NCBI GenBank assembly: GCA_003151815.1
Contig: PLYN01000035.1
Span: forward strand, 1-41,152
Origin: Bacteroidota bacterium
GTDB taxonomy: Bacteria; Bacteroidota; Bacteroidia; 2-12-FULL-35-15
DNA length: 41,152 nucleotides
Reading direction: 5' to 3'
In this document: positions 7,234 to 16,255 of the stretch, piece after piece
Layout: every line of letters begins with the position of its first letter
Numbering within the stretch: position 1 is the first letter of the stretch
Program-made: the position numbers and the translations under genes
Notes under the pieces: model-generated
What the model was told of the DNA's origin: nothing
The model's input: the letters and a program-made list of their open reading frames with translations, nothing else
The model's database searches: none

Positions 7234-8661
7234 TTACATGTGTATTGTTTCATCGTAAGCCGCTGCTGCCGCTGCCATGATAACTTCGCTCATTGTAGGA
7301 TGTGGATGAACAGCATCAATGAGTTCACGTCCTGTAACTTCTAATTTACGGGCAATAACTATTTCTGCTATCATTTCTGTAACGTTCGCTCCGATCATAT
7401 GAGCACCCAATAGCTCTCCATATTTAGCGTCAAAAATTAATTTAACGAAACCATCTTTCAAGCCAACAGCAGTTGCTTTACCGCTTGCTGAAAAAGGGAA
7501 TTTACCAACCTTGATCTCATAGCCGGCTTCTTTTGCTTTCGCTTCTGTAAAGCCAACAGAAGCAACTTCAGGCTGACAATAGGTACAGCCCGGAATGTTG
7601 TTGTAATCCAATGGTTCCGGGTTTATGCCTTTTGCATAACCGCCCAGCAGCGCAATTTTTTCTACACAAATAAGTCCTTCTGCAGATGCAACATGCGCCA
7701 ATGCTTGTCCACCAATACAATCGCCAATAGCGTAATAACCCGGCATATTGGTTTGATAAAATGGATTGGTTAATATTTTTCCTTTGTCAGATGCGATACC
7801 AACCTCTTCCAGTCCTATGTTTTCCAGGTTAGCCTGAATGCCCACCGCAGAAAGAACGATATCACATTCAATAATTTCTTCACCTTTTTTCGTTTTGATC
7901 TTCACCTTGCATCCTTCACCGCCTGTACTGAGCGGAGTCGAAGTGTCAATGCTTTCAACATTTGATTCCACCAACACATTGATGCCGATCTTTTTAAATG
8001 AGCGTTCCAATTGCTTGGATACTTCCGCATCTTCAACAGGTACAATGCTTGGCAAAAATTCTACAAGGGTTACTTTGGTTCCCATGGTAGCATAAAAATA
8101 AGCGAACTCACTTCCGATAGCTCCTGAACCTACTACAACCATTGACTTTGGTTGTTTCGGTAAGGACATCGCTTCACGGTAACCGATTATTTTTTTGCCA
8201 TCCTGTACCAGATTCGGTAATACGCGTGAACGGGCGCCCACGGCTAATAAGATATGTTTTGCTTCGTACAAAGTAACCTTACCACCGGCTGCCGTAACTT
8301 CTACTTTTTTACCTGTTTTTATTTTTCCTGATCCTGTGATGACATCAATTTTGTTTTTCTTCATCAAAAAACCAACGCCTTTATTCATCCCTTCTGCTAT
8401 ATCCCTGCTGCGTTTTACTACCGCGCCAAAATCAGCTTCGCCACCATTCACCTTTATACCATAGTCCGCAGCGTGGTTGAGATATTCAAATACCTGCGCG
8501 CTTTTTAATAAAGCTTTAGTTGGGATACATCCCCAGTTCAAACAAATGCCACCAAGACTGTCGCGCTCAACAATGGCTGTTTTTAAACCTAATTGCGATG
8601 CTCTGATGGCAGCAACATATCCACCCGGACCGCTTCCTATTACTATTAAATCGTAAGTCAT
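7234..8661 (-). CDS. lpdA: dihydrolipoyl dehydrogenase
   Basis: A 475-aa flavoprotein, the E3 component that reoxidises dihydrolipoamide in the pyruvate and 2-oxoglutarate dehydrogenase complexes and the glycine cleavage system. The FAD motif GSGPGG is at 9-14, the redox disulfide C40/C45 in GGICLNWGCIPTKALL, the NAD-binding GSGAIGSEFA near 178, and the catalytic His/Glu pair H454 and E459 in HPHPTMSE. The family length is about 465. The extra residues fall at about 240-248 (TPLSTGGEG), encoded by a stretch that reads like a known intergenic repeat (see that entry). No complex subunits are adjacent. Confidence 0.96.
   Translation of the reverse strand: MTYDLIVIGSGPGGYVAAIRASQLGLKTAIVERDSLGGICLNWGCIPTKALLKSAQVFEYLNHAADYGIKVNGGEADFGAVVKRSRDIAEGMNKGVGFLMKKNKIDVITGSGKIKTGKKVEVTAAGGKVTLYEAKHILLAVGARSRVLPNLVQDGKKIIGYREAMSLPKQPKSMVVVGSGAIGSEFAYFYATMGTKVTLVEFLPSIVPVEDAEVSKQLERSFKKIGINVLVESNVESIDTSTPLSTGGEGCKVKIKTKKGEEIIECDIVLSAVGIQANLENIGLEEVGIASDKGKILTNPFYQTNMPGYYAIGDCIGGQALAHVASAEGLICVEKIALLGGYAKGINPEPLDYNNIPGCTYCQPEVASVGFTEAKAKEAGYEIKVGKFPFSASGKATAVGLKDGFVKLIFDAKYGELLGAHMIGANVTEMIAEIVIARKLEVTGRELIDAVHPHPTMSEVIMAAAAAAYDETIHM
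7912..7945 (-). repeat. repeat-like insert inside lpdA
   Basis: On the minus strand the sequence CTTCGACTCCGCTCAGTACA, followed by a GGCGGTGAAGG stretch, encodes TPLSTGGEG in a surface loop of Lpd. It resembles the TTCGAC..GCTCA repeat seen as a hairpin at 37904-37952 and, from memory, common in Bacteroidota intergenic regions. Frame is kept. Confidence 0.6.
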
Positions 8662-8780
8662 TTGTGAATATTTTTAATGAGAATAGTATTTGTAAATATA
8701 TTATATATCAATGCGAAAATAGCAAATAATTTCGGAATATTTCGTCCAACTAAAAACTGTATTTTTGTTTGATATAAATA

Positions 8781-8917
8781 AATGGAACGCAGATGATGCA
8801 GATCATTATGATTAAAACAGATAAAAAATTTAATTTGTATTTTCTTTATTCATTTATTGATACCTTAACTTCTACAAATAAAAATCTTAAAAAATCATAA
8901 ATATCAGCGTTCTATTT
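8781..8917. repeat. GGAACGCNGAT inverted-repeat element, copy 1
   Basis: The left arm begins GGAACGCAGAT near 8784 and includes TCATTATGATT. The right arm at about 8882-8913 reads inward as AGAACGCTGATATTTATGATT. It pairs imperfectly because of an indel of about 8 bases. The right arm is nearly identical to that of the copy at 10758-10897, on the other side of the M61 gene. Confidence 0.7.
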
Positions 8918-8937
8918 AATTTTCAAAAGTATTATCA

Positions 8938-10767
8938 ATGAAGTATATAATCTCTTATAAAAATCCTCACGATCATTTTATCGATATTGAATTTATTGCA
9001 GATAAAATAGATCAGGATGAACTGTTGGTTAATTTGCCTGCATGGCGTCCGGGGCGTTATGAGATGGGTAATTTTGCTAAAAATGTTCAAAAATGGAAAG
9101 CATACGATTCAAACGGTAATGTTTTAGTATCCGAAAAAACAAAAAAGGATTGTTGGAAAATTCAAACAAAAGGTATTACTGAGGTGCATATCAAATACAA
9201 TTATTATGCTGCTGAAATAAATGCAGGTTCAACATTTTTAGATGTCTCACAGATCTATATGAACCCTGTAAATTGCTGTGTTTATATTCCTGAACGCATC
9301 AATGAAGCTTGTGAACTTTTCTTAAGATTACCTAATGATTATCAAGTGGCAATTGGTTTAACACCTCAGCCCAACACCTCTCAGCCTCATCCGCCTTCGG
9401 CACCTTCTCCAAAGGAGAAGGGAATTGGAAACAATTTTTTGGAGAGAGGCTTTTTCGCAAATAATTTTCATGAACTTGCGGATTCTCCTTTTATTGCAAG
9501 TAATGCTCTTCAGCACGATTCATTTTTATCTGCCGGTGTAACATTTAATATTTGGTTTCAAGGCGAATGTAAACCTGACTGGACAAAGCTTAAGACTGAT
9601 TTCTTGAAATTTGTGAATGAACAAATGGCAATGATGAAAGCATTTCCGGCTGAACACTATCATTTTTTATTTCAGATACTTCCTTACAAAACATATCACG
9701 GTGTTGAACATGTTACATCCACTGTCATTGCTTTAGGGCCCGGATACAATTTAATGAAAAATGATCTGTATGAAGATCTGCTAGGAGTGAGTTCTCACGA
9801 ATTATTTCATGCATGGAATGTGAAGACCATTCGTCCGATTGAGATGCAGCCTTACGATTATTCTACCGAAAACTATTCAAAATTGGGATATGTTTGCGAA
9901 GGAGTAACAACTTATTATGGCGATCACTTATTATTCCGTTCAGGTGTATTTAATGAAGAACAATATTTAAAAACTTTTGCAGATCGTTTACAAAAACATT
10001 TTGATAATTTCGGACGTTTTAATTTGTCGGTTGCAGATTCTTCGTTCGATACATGGCTGGATGGTTATACTCCCGGAGTGCCCAATCGCAAGACATCCAT
10101 CTATGATGAAGGTTGTTTATTAGCCTTTGTTACAGATATATTTATCCGAAAAAACAGTAACAATAAAAATTCACTGGATGATGTAATGCGTTATTTGTAT
10201 ACTGAATTTGCATTAAAGAACAAGGGTTATTCTGCCGAAGATTATAAAGGTGTTGTTGAACATTTTTCAAATACTTCTTACGATGAAATATTCTATAATT
10301 ATATTAACAAGGCTGTTGATTATGAACCAATACTTATTGATGCCATGGAATATATCGGTTGTGAATTATCGAAAAGCTCCTCCGGTAAAGTTCATGAACA
10401 AGCCTTAGGTATTAAGGTGTCGGCTGTTAATGGTGCTTGTAAAATAATTTCGGTATACCCGGATTCGGTTGCTGATGCTGCCGGTATTTCAATTAATGAT
10501 GAGATACTTGCAATAAATAAAATGCAAATAAAAACAGATAGCTCGGGAACAAATTTCTCTGAGTGGTGTAATTATTTTGCTGCTGATATTTCCGGAAAGG
10601 AAGCGTTAAATTTAACAATTGCATCACAAGCAATCATAAGGGAACTTGAGCTGAATCCTCAACAGAATACCTATTACAAAATAGTTGTTATGAAAAAATC
10701 AGTATCAGCAAATAAAGAACAAAAAAATAATTTTGAAACCTGGAAAAATAAAAAAATGGAACGCTGA
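8938..10767 (+). CDS. M61 family metallopeptidase with PDZ domain
   Basis: A 609-aa protein. An N-terminal beta domain typical of M61 covers about 1-185 (PAWRPGRYEMGNFAKNV). The catalytic zinc motif HELFH is at 287-291, followed by the M61-typical AWNVKTIRP, with the third ligand Glu probably in YVCEGVTTYYGD near 320. A PDZ-like region lies at about 470-545 (ALGIKVSAV, VYPDSVADAAGISINDEILAIN). There is no signal peptide, so the product is probably cytoplasmic. Known M61 members are glycyl aminopeptidases, but the substrate here is unknown. Residues about 143-171 (Pro/Ser-rich, then ERGF) look like an insertion encoded by a palindromic repeat. The stop codon TGA lies inside the left arm of the downstream GGAACGCTGAT element. 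Confidence 0.92.
   Translation: MKYIISYKNPHDHFIDIEFIADKIDQDELLVNLPAWRPGRYEMGNFAKNVQKWKAYDSNGNVLVSEKTKKDCWKIQTKGITEVHIKYNYYAAEINAGSTFLDVSQIYMNPVNCCVYIPERINEACELFLRLPNDYQVAIGLTPQPNTSQPHPPSAPSPKEKGIGNNFLERGFFANNFHELADSPFIASNALQHDSFLSAGVTFNIWFQGECKPDWTKLKTDFLKFVNEQMAMMKAFPAEHYHFLFQILPYKTYHGVEHVTSTVIALGPGYNLMKNDLYEDLLGVSSHELFHAWNVKTIRPIEMQPYDYSTENYSKLGYVCEGVTTYYGDHLLFRSGVFNEEQYLKTFADRLQKHFDNFGRFNLSVADSSFDTWLDGYTPGVPNRKTSIYDEGCLLAFVTDIFIRKNSNNKNSLDDVMRYLYTEFALKNKGYSAEDYKGVVEHFSNTSYDEIFYNYINKAVDYEPILIDAMEYIGCELSKSSSGKVHEQALGIKVSAVNGACKIISVYPDSVADAAGISINDEILAINKMQIKTDSSGTNFSEWCNYFAADISGKEALNLTIASQAIIRELELNPQQNTYYKIVVMKKSVSANKEQKNNFETWKNKKMER
9374..9450 (+). repeat. palindromic repeat inserted in-frame in the M61 gene
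   Basis: CCTTCTCC (9403-9410) and GGAGAAGG (9414-9421) form a perfect 8-bp hairpin with a 3-base loop. CCTCTC (9377-9382) and GAGAGG (9444-9449) form an outer pair. The composition, with CCGCCTTCGGCACC, is GC-richer than the gene around it. It encodes about 26 Pro/Ser/Lys-rich residues where M61 relatives run straight on to the FHEL..DSPF motif. Confidence 0.7.
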
Positions 10768-10897
10768 TTTTTATGATTATTAAGATAAAATCTGATAAAA
10801 ATAAGTTTTAAAAAATTAGATTGTTGATGATAATTTTAAAATAAAAAAAATAAAAAAATCATTTTAAATCTTAACAATCATAAAAATCAGCGTTCTA
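10758..10897. repeat. GGAACGCTGAT inverted-repeat element, copy 2
   Basis: The arms at 10758-10787 and 10868-10897 pair in about 27 of 30 positions. The left arm starts GGAACGCTGATTTTTATGAT and supplies the stop codon of the M61 gene. With copy 1 it brackets that gene. Confidence 0.8.
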
Positions 10898-10913
10898 TTC
10901 AAAAATAAAAACT

Positions 10914-11354
10914 ATGGAAAATATCGAAAACAACAATGAAACCGCAACACCTAAACGTCCAACGTTTTTGACTGTATTATGTATTTTAACTTTTATTTCC
11001 GCAGGTATGGGAAGTATGTCCGCTTTATTTACAGTACCATTTTCCGATATAATGGTAGAGTTTGTAAAGATCAATCCAAGTTTTGATGAGCCAATGAAAG
11101 TTGAATTGATCAGGGTTCTTCAGGCAGGCTGGAGTTATTATTTAATGACCTTCGCTTTATCTCTGGGTTCCTTGGCTGGTGCTATTTTAATGTGGAACCT
11201 GAAAAAGTTAGGGTTTCACTTTTATGCCTTATCTAATTTGGGATTATTATTTGTCCCAATGTTAATGTTAGGCATGCCAACCAGTTGGGGTAGTATATTA
11301 TTTACCTCAAGTTTCATCGCTATGTATGCCATTCATTTAAAAGAAATGAAATAA
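10914..11354 (+). CDS. four-helix membrane protein of unknown function
   Basis: A 146-aa protein. A polar N-terminus of about 16 residues is followed by hydrophobic segments at about 17-38, 72-95, 99-118 and 122-141. The extramembrane loop at about 39-70 is acidic (DIMVEFVKINPSFDEPMKVEL). I recognise it only as the kind of small DUF membrane protein common in Bacteroidota. It begins 17 bases after the right arm of the GGAACGCTGAT element. It converges on ridA with a 73-base gap, whose part next to ridA is a TTAACTATTCC-type repeat. Confidence 0.75.
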   Translation: MENIENNNETATPKRPTFLTVLCILTFISAGMGSMSALFTVPFSDIMVEFVKINPSFDEPMKVELIRVLQAGWSYYLMTFALSLGSLAGAILMWNLKKLGFHFYALSNLGLLFVPMLMLGMPTSWGSILFTSSFIAMYAIHLKEMK

Positions 11355-11395
11355 AGGCAAGGTGGCCTGATGTTTTTTGCTGCAATTTATATTAG

Positions 11396-11430
11396 ATAAC
11401 TGTTAACTATTCCCTGTTAACTATTCGCTA
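11396..11430. repeat. TTAACTATTCC-type simple repeat abutting the ridA stop
   Basis: CTGTTAACTATTCC, then CTGTTAACTATTCGCTA: a tandem degenerate unit whose complement supplies the TAG stop of ridA. A related stretch (CATTAACTATTTCCTATTCG) lies at about 29957-29976, upstream of asnB. Confidence 0.55.
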
Positions 11431-11805
11431 CTTAACAGCAATCACACTTATTTCAACATTCACATTTAAGGGTAATTTTGAAACCTGAACTGTTTCACGC
11501 GCCGGATAATCGCCGGAAAAATAAGAACCATACATTTCGTTAACTGTAGCAAAGTCGTTCAGATCTTTCATGAAAATGGTTGATTTACAAACATGACTAA
11601 AATCGAAACCGGCATCTGTCAAAATACCTTTCAGGTTTTCCATTACTTGCTTTGCCTCGGTTTTAATATCGCCGGTCATTAGATCACCATTGGCGGGATT
11701 GATAGCAATTTGGCCGCTTACAAAAAGCATATTTCCTTTTATTACAGCCTGACTATATGGTCCAATTGGATTAGGAGCATTTTTGGATACGATTATTTTT
11801 TTCAT
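11428..11805 (-). CDS. RidA family reactive imine/enamine deaminase
   Basis: A 125-aa protein of typical length. RidA speeds the hydrolysis of reactive 2-aminoacrylate-type enamines and imines released by PLP enzymes, protecting other PLP enzymes in the cytoplasm. Conserved points visible are PIGPYSQA at 13-20, SGQIAINP at 30-37, the substrate-binding Arg R103 in YPARETVQV, and E119 in NVEISVIAV. No PLP-enzyme gene is adjacent. The gene lies downstream of lptD on the same strand, but the 186-base gap is filled by a hairpin repeat, so co-transcription is uncertain. Confidence 0.93.
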   Translation of the reverse strand: MKKIIVSKNAPNPIGPYSQAVIKGNMLFVSGQIAINPANGDLMTGDIKTEAKQVMENLKGILTDAGFDFSHVCKSTIFMKDLNDFATVNEMYGSYFSGDYPARETVQVSKLPLNVNVEISVIAVK

Positions 11806-11814
11806 GATAAAAAT

Positions 11815-11988
11815 AGTTAAAAGTTTAATTTAGAAAGTACAAAGTTGGAATCTCAATAGAGATGGAAATTTCAATAACAAAATTATTATTAAATCAATAC
11901 AACAACAAGTCATTAATTAGTACATTATTTTTACTTTAACCATCCTCTTGTTCTTAAAGCAGAACTTTAAACTTTCTAACTTTAAACT
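11815..11988. repeat. AGTTTAAAGTT-family inverted repeat between lptD and ridA
   Basis: The left arm at 11815-11846 and right arm at 11963-11988 are degenerate inverted copies. The inward-reading right arm is AGTTTAAAGTTAGAAAG, continuing TTTAAAGTT. It belongs to the same family as the elements at 29908, 35168, 39783 and 41005. Confidence 0.65.
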
Positions 11989-11991
11989 AAT

Positions 11992-14595
11992 TTACTGATA
12001 ATCCTGCCACTGCCTTTTTCTGGTCAATTTCAGATCTTTTAATACCGATGATTTTACATTTAAATTAAGTGAAAAACTTTGACGAAGTCCAAAAGGAACC
12101 CAATTGAAACTCATTTCCCAACAATGTAGATCGCGATAGATGTCAATTGAGGTTACAGTTAATTTTTTTGCTACAAAATCGTATCCGGAACTCGCACTTA
12201 TTTTCCATTTTTTTGTCACTCTTAAATCTCCACTAAAATTTGCTGAATTTCTTATTGTGCCTACCAAACCGGTATGATCAGCGTTTTGAGCTTTAACATA
12301 TGAAAGATTATAGGAAACATTGAGGTTCCATGGGATATTAAAATCTACATATACATTCGGATGTGCATTAATGTAATCAATCTCATCAGGAGTAGCTAAA
12401 CTACTTGTTTTTGGTTTCGAAGTATTTGTTTTGCTATGAAGGGTGGTTCCCAATGCAATTCCTGCTTGTGTTAACCGACCAACACTTCCTTTGCTCCAGG
12501 CCAGATAGTCAATTCGGTCACCTTGTGGCGTAACCTGGTAGGGATCAACTGTTGCACTTGTATTTACATTCAGCAGTTTATTAAATAACGTAGTACGACC
12601 AACTAAGCTTATAGGTGCCCATTTGAAACTTGTTGCAGCGATATTATATGAAGTTGATATACCAAGATTATCAATGAGAATTATTTTTTTTGTGGTTGTT
12701 CCAGAATCACTTTGTTGTTTGACTTTAGCTTCTAATGAATTAAGTATACCTATAGTAACAAGTCCTGATTTTCCGGTGGCCGGACCGCCGTAAATACCAT
12801 TTTGAAAGATAGAATAAACGGTGTCCTTTCCCGAAGCATTTGCTTGAACATGTTTATAATACCCATATTTGCTTTCGCTGAAATCAGGGCGATAGCTTGC
12901 ACCAATGGTAGGTATAATTACATGGCGTATTTGTTTTAAATGCTTGGATTTAAAAAAATAATTTCCATACACACGTGTAGTTAAGTTTGCTGATAAACTA
13001 TAATCATGTGCCATTTTAATACCTTGAATTGTGTCGGTTATATCTTTGTTTTGATCTTTATCGTAATGCATTTGTATTGTTTGATAATAAACTTTACTGG
13101 AAGTTGAAATGCTAGGGCTCAACGTGAAAAATTTTAGAACATTTAAAGATGTGCTGATAGGTACTGTAAATTGCATACCATTTTGCATTTTTTTTAAGGT
13201 TTGTGATTTAAAAAGTGTTGAATCTCCCGAATTGATTTGATTGCGCGCATTGGCTGTAGCACTAAGCCCTATTTTATCGTACCATTCATTTCCGATATGG
13301 TTTTTATTTTTAAAAGGGAAAATACGATTCATCGTCAAAGCCAATTCTGGCAAAGTGAGATTTACAGTTTTAGTGATCGTATTTTGACTATGTCGGGCAT
13401 TGGCAGAAAAGTTAAAAGGTGTTCCAAGGAAGCGTTTTGAATAGGAGATATTCGATTGCATAGTATTTGTTAAATAGGCACCCGTTACGTTTCCATTGAA
13501 TTTATTATACGCACTGCTTGCTGCATTTACATTGGCAGAAAAATTACTACTGGGGTTTGCTTTATTGTCTTGCGTGTGAGTCCAGTTTATTAAAAAATTA
13601 TTTTGCTTCGTTGTGTTTAATGATCCGGGGATTGGATTTATCATTTTCGAATAGCCAAGGTTTACAGCACCATTATACTTATAACGGTTTTTGTAATTAC
13701 TACTGGGTCTGATCGCAAACCCCCCATTTGCATAAATATCGCCGCGCAATGCCAGATCAACTTTTTCGCCCTTGCCAAAATAAAAACCTCCATCTTTTAA
13801 AAAAAATCCCCAAGTTGCGGATTCACCATAGGTAGGTATAAGTATACCAGATGCACGTCCTTTTTTATTGGGAAAATAACCAAAGGGAAGAGCTAATGGA
13901 GTGGGTACATCTAAAACATGCAATTGGGCCGGACCTGTAATAATTTTGTCGTTGGGAATTACTTTTATTTTTTTTGCTCCGATGTAAAAATGCGGATGTT
14001 CCAGATCACATGTGGTATATTTTCCATGAGCAACATAGTAAACGTTGTTGCTGTCTTTCTTTATATCACTTCCATGAATATAGCCTTCACCTTGCTGAGT
14101 GATAACATCTTTGATCTTCCCTTTTTTTGTTTTAAAGTTATAGGTAATTTCTCCTGCGTTAAATTTTTCTCCGTTTTGTTCCGAAACAGGTTTTTGAACA
14201 ATTTTTCCGGAACTGTCTTTCATTCCTTTGGAGTAAATTAAATTTTTTCCGAAATCAAGTTCAATATAACCGGCCTGAAGCTTCATATCTCCATAGACCA
14301 CGATTGCATTATTGTATAGGTATGCTTTATGATTGGTCATGTCCAGCACTAAAGAGTCGGTTGCGCTATAACTTACTTTTTCCTTTAAAAAAGAGTTCTC
14401 TTGTGGCGGGGTAACAATAGTGTCAACTTTAGTTAGCGATTTTTTTTTCGATTCATTAGCAGTAGTGTCTCCTTGAAAATGGAGCAGGGGTATTGAATCA
14501 ACAAGCATCCTTGATTGAAATGAAGTAGCATAGCTTGTTGTAGTTATTAACAAACAAAAAAGGAAAAAATATGTTTTTATAGGAATGGCTTGCAA
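11992..14595 (-). CDS. lptD: LPS-assembly protein LptD (OstA-like domain plus barrel)
   Basis: An 867-aa outer-membrane protein. The signal peptide is at about 1-24 (IKTYFFLFCLLITTTSYA). An OstA/LptA-like beta-jellyroll covers about 70-215 (YLYNNAIVVYGDMKLQAGYIELDF, FNAGEITYNFKTKKGKIK). The LptD-like core and barrel follow, with the conserved P..LALPFGYFPNKKGRASGILIPTYGES region near 230-260 and a YDFVAKKLT/WEMSFNWVPFG C-terminal end. LptD delivers lipopolysaccharide to the outer leaflet; its partner LptE is not in the window. The only start that keeps the signal peptide is TTG at 14595. The gene is divergent from the amidase across 132 bases. Confidence 0.88.
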   Translation of the reverse strand: MQAIPIKTYFFLFCLLITTTSYATSFQSRMLVDSIPLLHFQGDTTANESKKKSLTKVDTIVTPPQENSFLKEKVSYSATDSLVLDMTNHKAYLYNNAIVVYGDMKLQAGYIELDFGKNLIYSKGMKDSSGKIVQKPVSEQNGEKFNAGEITYNFKTKKGKIKDVITQQGEGYIHGSDIKKDSNNVYYVAHGKYTTCDLEHPHFYIGAKKIKVIPNDKIITGPAQLHVLDVPTPLALPFGYFPNKKGRASGILIPTYGESATWGFFLKDGGFYFGKGEKVDLALRGDIYANGGFAIRPSSNYKNRYKYNGAVNLGYSKMINPIPGSLNTTKQNNFLINWTHTQDNKANPSSNFSANVNAASSAYNKFNGNVTGAYLTNTMQSNISYSKRFLGTPFNFSANARHSQNTITKTVNLTLPELALTMNRIFPFKNKNHIGNEWYDKIGLSATANARNQINSGDSTLFKSQTLKKMQNGMQFTVPISTSLNVLKFFTLSPSISTSSKVYYQTIQMHYDKDQNKDITDTIQGIKMAHDYSLSANLTTRVYGNYFFKSKHLKQIRHVIIPTIGASYRPDFSESKYGYYKHVQANASGKDTVYSIFQNGIYGGPATGKSGLVTIGILNSLEAKVKQQSDSGTTTKKIILIDNLGISTSYNIAATSFKWAPISLVGRTTLFNKLLNVNTSATVDPYQVTPQGDRIDYLAWSKGSVGRLTQAGIALGTTLHSKTNTSKPKTSSLATPDEIDYINAHPNVYVDFNIPWNLNVSYNLSYVKAQNADHTGLVGTIRNSANFSGDLRVTKKWKISASSGYDFVAKKLTVTSIDIYRDLHCWEMSFNWVPFGLRQSFSLNLNVKSSVLKDLKLTRKRQWQDYQ

Positions 14596-14727
14596 ATTTA
14601 ACTGCTATTTTTGTGTATTATTTGGCTTTAAGGCTTCAAAACTAATTAAAAAAACTTTGGCAATATACAATTTGAAAATTTGTACGAACTCTGCTTCGGA
14701 TATAGAGAACCTTTAAACTTGATATAA
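14596..14727. promoter_or_regulatory. divergent intergenic region between lptD and amidase
   Basis: This 132-base AT-rich spacer must hold promoters for both envelope genes. Read toward lptD, TAAATTTG overlaps the TTG start and matches the -7 consensus; if used, it would give a nearly leaderless transcript with a start further inside, so I do not trust it. Confidence 0.35.
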
Positions 14728-16074
14728 TTGAAAAAATATATTTCCATCATCCCATTTTTGATTTTTTGTTTTTTAGCGACCTCGTTCTCTTCAAAAGTCA
14801 AGCCAGTATTTGGTGTTAAAACCATTGTGATTGATGCCGGTCATGGAGGTAAAGATCCGGGATGCCATGGAAATAAGCATAAAGAGAAGGACGTAGCCCT
14901 TGCTGTTGCCCTGAAATTTGGTAAATATATTGAGGAAAATATTAAGGATGTGAAGGTAATTTATACCCGGACAACCGATGTTTTTGTTGAATTGCAGGAA
15001 CGTGCCGAAATTGCCAACCGGGCCAAGGCCGATTTATTTGTTTCCATTCATTGTAATTCCGCTTGCGTAAGAGATAAAAAATTGAGACGTGATGTTTGCA
15101 GAGATCAGGTTCATGGAGCAGAAACATATGTTATGGGTATTAAAAATGAGAACGGGAAATTGAATATAGCTAAACGCGAGAATTCAGCCATATTATTGGA
15201 AGATAATTATGTTACAAAATACGAAGGCTTTGATCCTAATTCAGATGAATCCTATATTATCATGAGTATGTTTGCCGATACTTATCTCGACCAAAGTTTA
15301 AACTTTGCCGCAAAAGTTCAAAAGCAGTATTGTGAAAAAATAGGAAGAGAAGATAAAGGTGTTAAACGTGCCAGTTTATGGGTGCTGTGGCGGACATATA
15401 TGCCAAGCTTGTTAACGGAAATAGGCTATTTAACCAATCAGGAGGAAGAACATTTTTTAGGTTCGGTAAAAGGGCAGGAATATATTGCATCCGGACTTTT
15501 TAGAGCGTTTCGTGAATACAAGGATGAATTGGAAGGAACAACAAAAAAATATGATGATACATTCGAAAGGCAAGATCGTTATAAAATGTGCAAAGCAGAT
15601 TCTATTGAGATTGAAAATAATCAAAAAGCACAAAATCCGATTAAATCCGATACCACAAAAGTTGAGGCATTGAATAATAAAAAAACTGAGGTGCAAGAAG
15701 CCAATCTGGTAGATACAAAAAAAAATATTAGTGATACCCAAACATATACCATTTCAGCAAATCCGCATATTGAAAAGGTAGAAGGGGGATTGAAAAATGA
15801 ACATATCAAAATAATTGAACCGAAAAAACAGACTGTGATTTATAAGGTTCAATTATTGTCTTCCGATAAAAAAATACCATTCAATTCAGACCAGCTAAAA
15901 AGTGTTGAAACTCCAGGCGAGTATATGGAAAATGGAGTTTATAAATATACTTCCGGACAATATGTGAATATTAACGATGCAAATCAACTTAAAAATCAGT
16001 TACGTAAAATCGGTTTTAAAGATGCTTTCGTTATCGCAATGCAGGATGGAAAAAGAATTCCCCTTAATAAATAA
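14728..16074 (+). CDS. N-acetylmuramoyl-L-alanine amidase with SPOR-like C-terminus
   Basis: A 448-aa protein. The start is TTG at 14728, chosen because it gives a good signal peptide (KKYISIIPFLIFCFLATSFSS). An Amidase_3 domain covers about 31-255: H39 in VIDAGHGGKDPG, E53 in the following helix, the SIHCNS motif near 105-110, and the catalytic Glu in LLTEIGYL near 230. Family members are zinc enzymes that cut the amide between MurNAc and L-Ala to separate daughter cells. A charged linker (about 265-365) leads to a C-terminal domain (about 370-440, VYKVQLLSS..QYVNINDANQLKNQLRKIGF) that looks like SPOR, which binds stripped septal peptidoglycan. It leads a run of same-strand genes. Confidence 0.92.
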   Translation: MKKYISIIPFLIFCFLATSFSSKVKPVFGVKTIVIDAGHGGKDPGCHGNKHKEKDVALAVALKFGKYIEENIKDVKVIYTRTTDVFVELQERAEIANRAKADLFVSIHCNSACVRDKKLRRDVCRDQVHGAETYVMGIKNENGKLNIAKRENSAILLEDNYVTKYEGFDPNSDESYIIMSMFADTYLDQSLNFAAKVQKQYCEKIGREDKGVKRASLWVLWRTYMPSLLTEIGYLTNQEEEHFLGSVKGQEYIASGLFRAFREYKDELEGTTKKYDDTFERQDRYKMCKADSIEIENNQKAQNPIKSDTTKVEALNNKKTEVQEANLVDTKKNISDTQTYTISANPHIEKVEGGLKNEHIKIIEPKKQTVIYKVQLLSSDKKIPFNSDQLKSVETPGEYMENGVYKYTSGQYVNINDANQLKNQLRKIGFKDAFVIAMQDGKRIPLNK

Positions 16075-16076
16075 AC

Positions 16077-16104
16077 TTGAAAAGTTTAAAGTTTGAAAGT
16101 TTAA
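16077..16104. repeat. single-arm AGTTTAAAG repeat
   Basis: AAAAGTTTAAAGTTTGAAAG, then TTTAA, immediately after the amidase stop. The rest of the gap to 16255 holds degenerate TTTAG/ATTTAG units (16150-16190) but no clear opposite arm. Confidence 0.5.
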
Positions 16105-16255
16105 TTTGCAGAGTCTAGGTTTACTTCCTATAGCCATTAGGATTTATGGTTTATAGTTTAGTAATTTAGAGATTAGAATTTAGGATTTGCAGCAGAAATT
16201 CGGATTTCCGAATAATTCATTAAATTTGTTAAAATTTTGACCAAAGTACAATAAC

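Noticed and set aside
8781-10897. Composite transposon around the M61 gene
   Set aside because: No transposase is present between or next to the elements; they look like short non-autonomous repeats only.
13918-14241. Plus-strand 107-aa ORF inside lptD
   Set aside because: It is an antisense shadow; lptD has clear domain motifs across this stretch.
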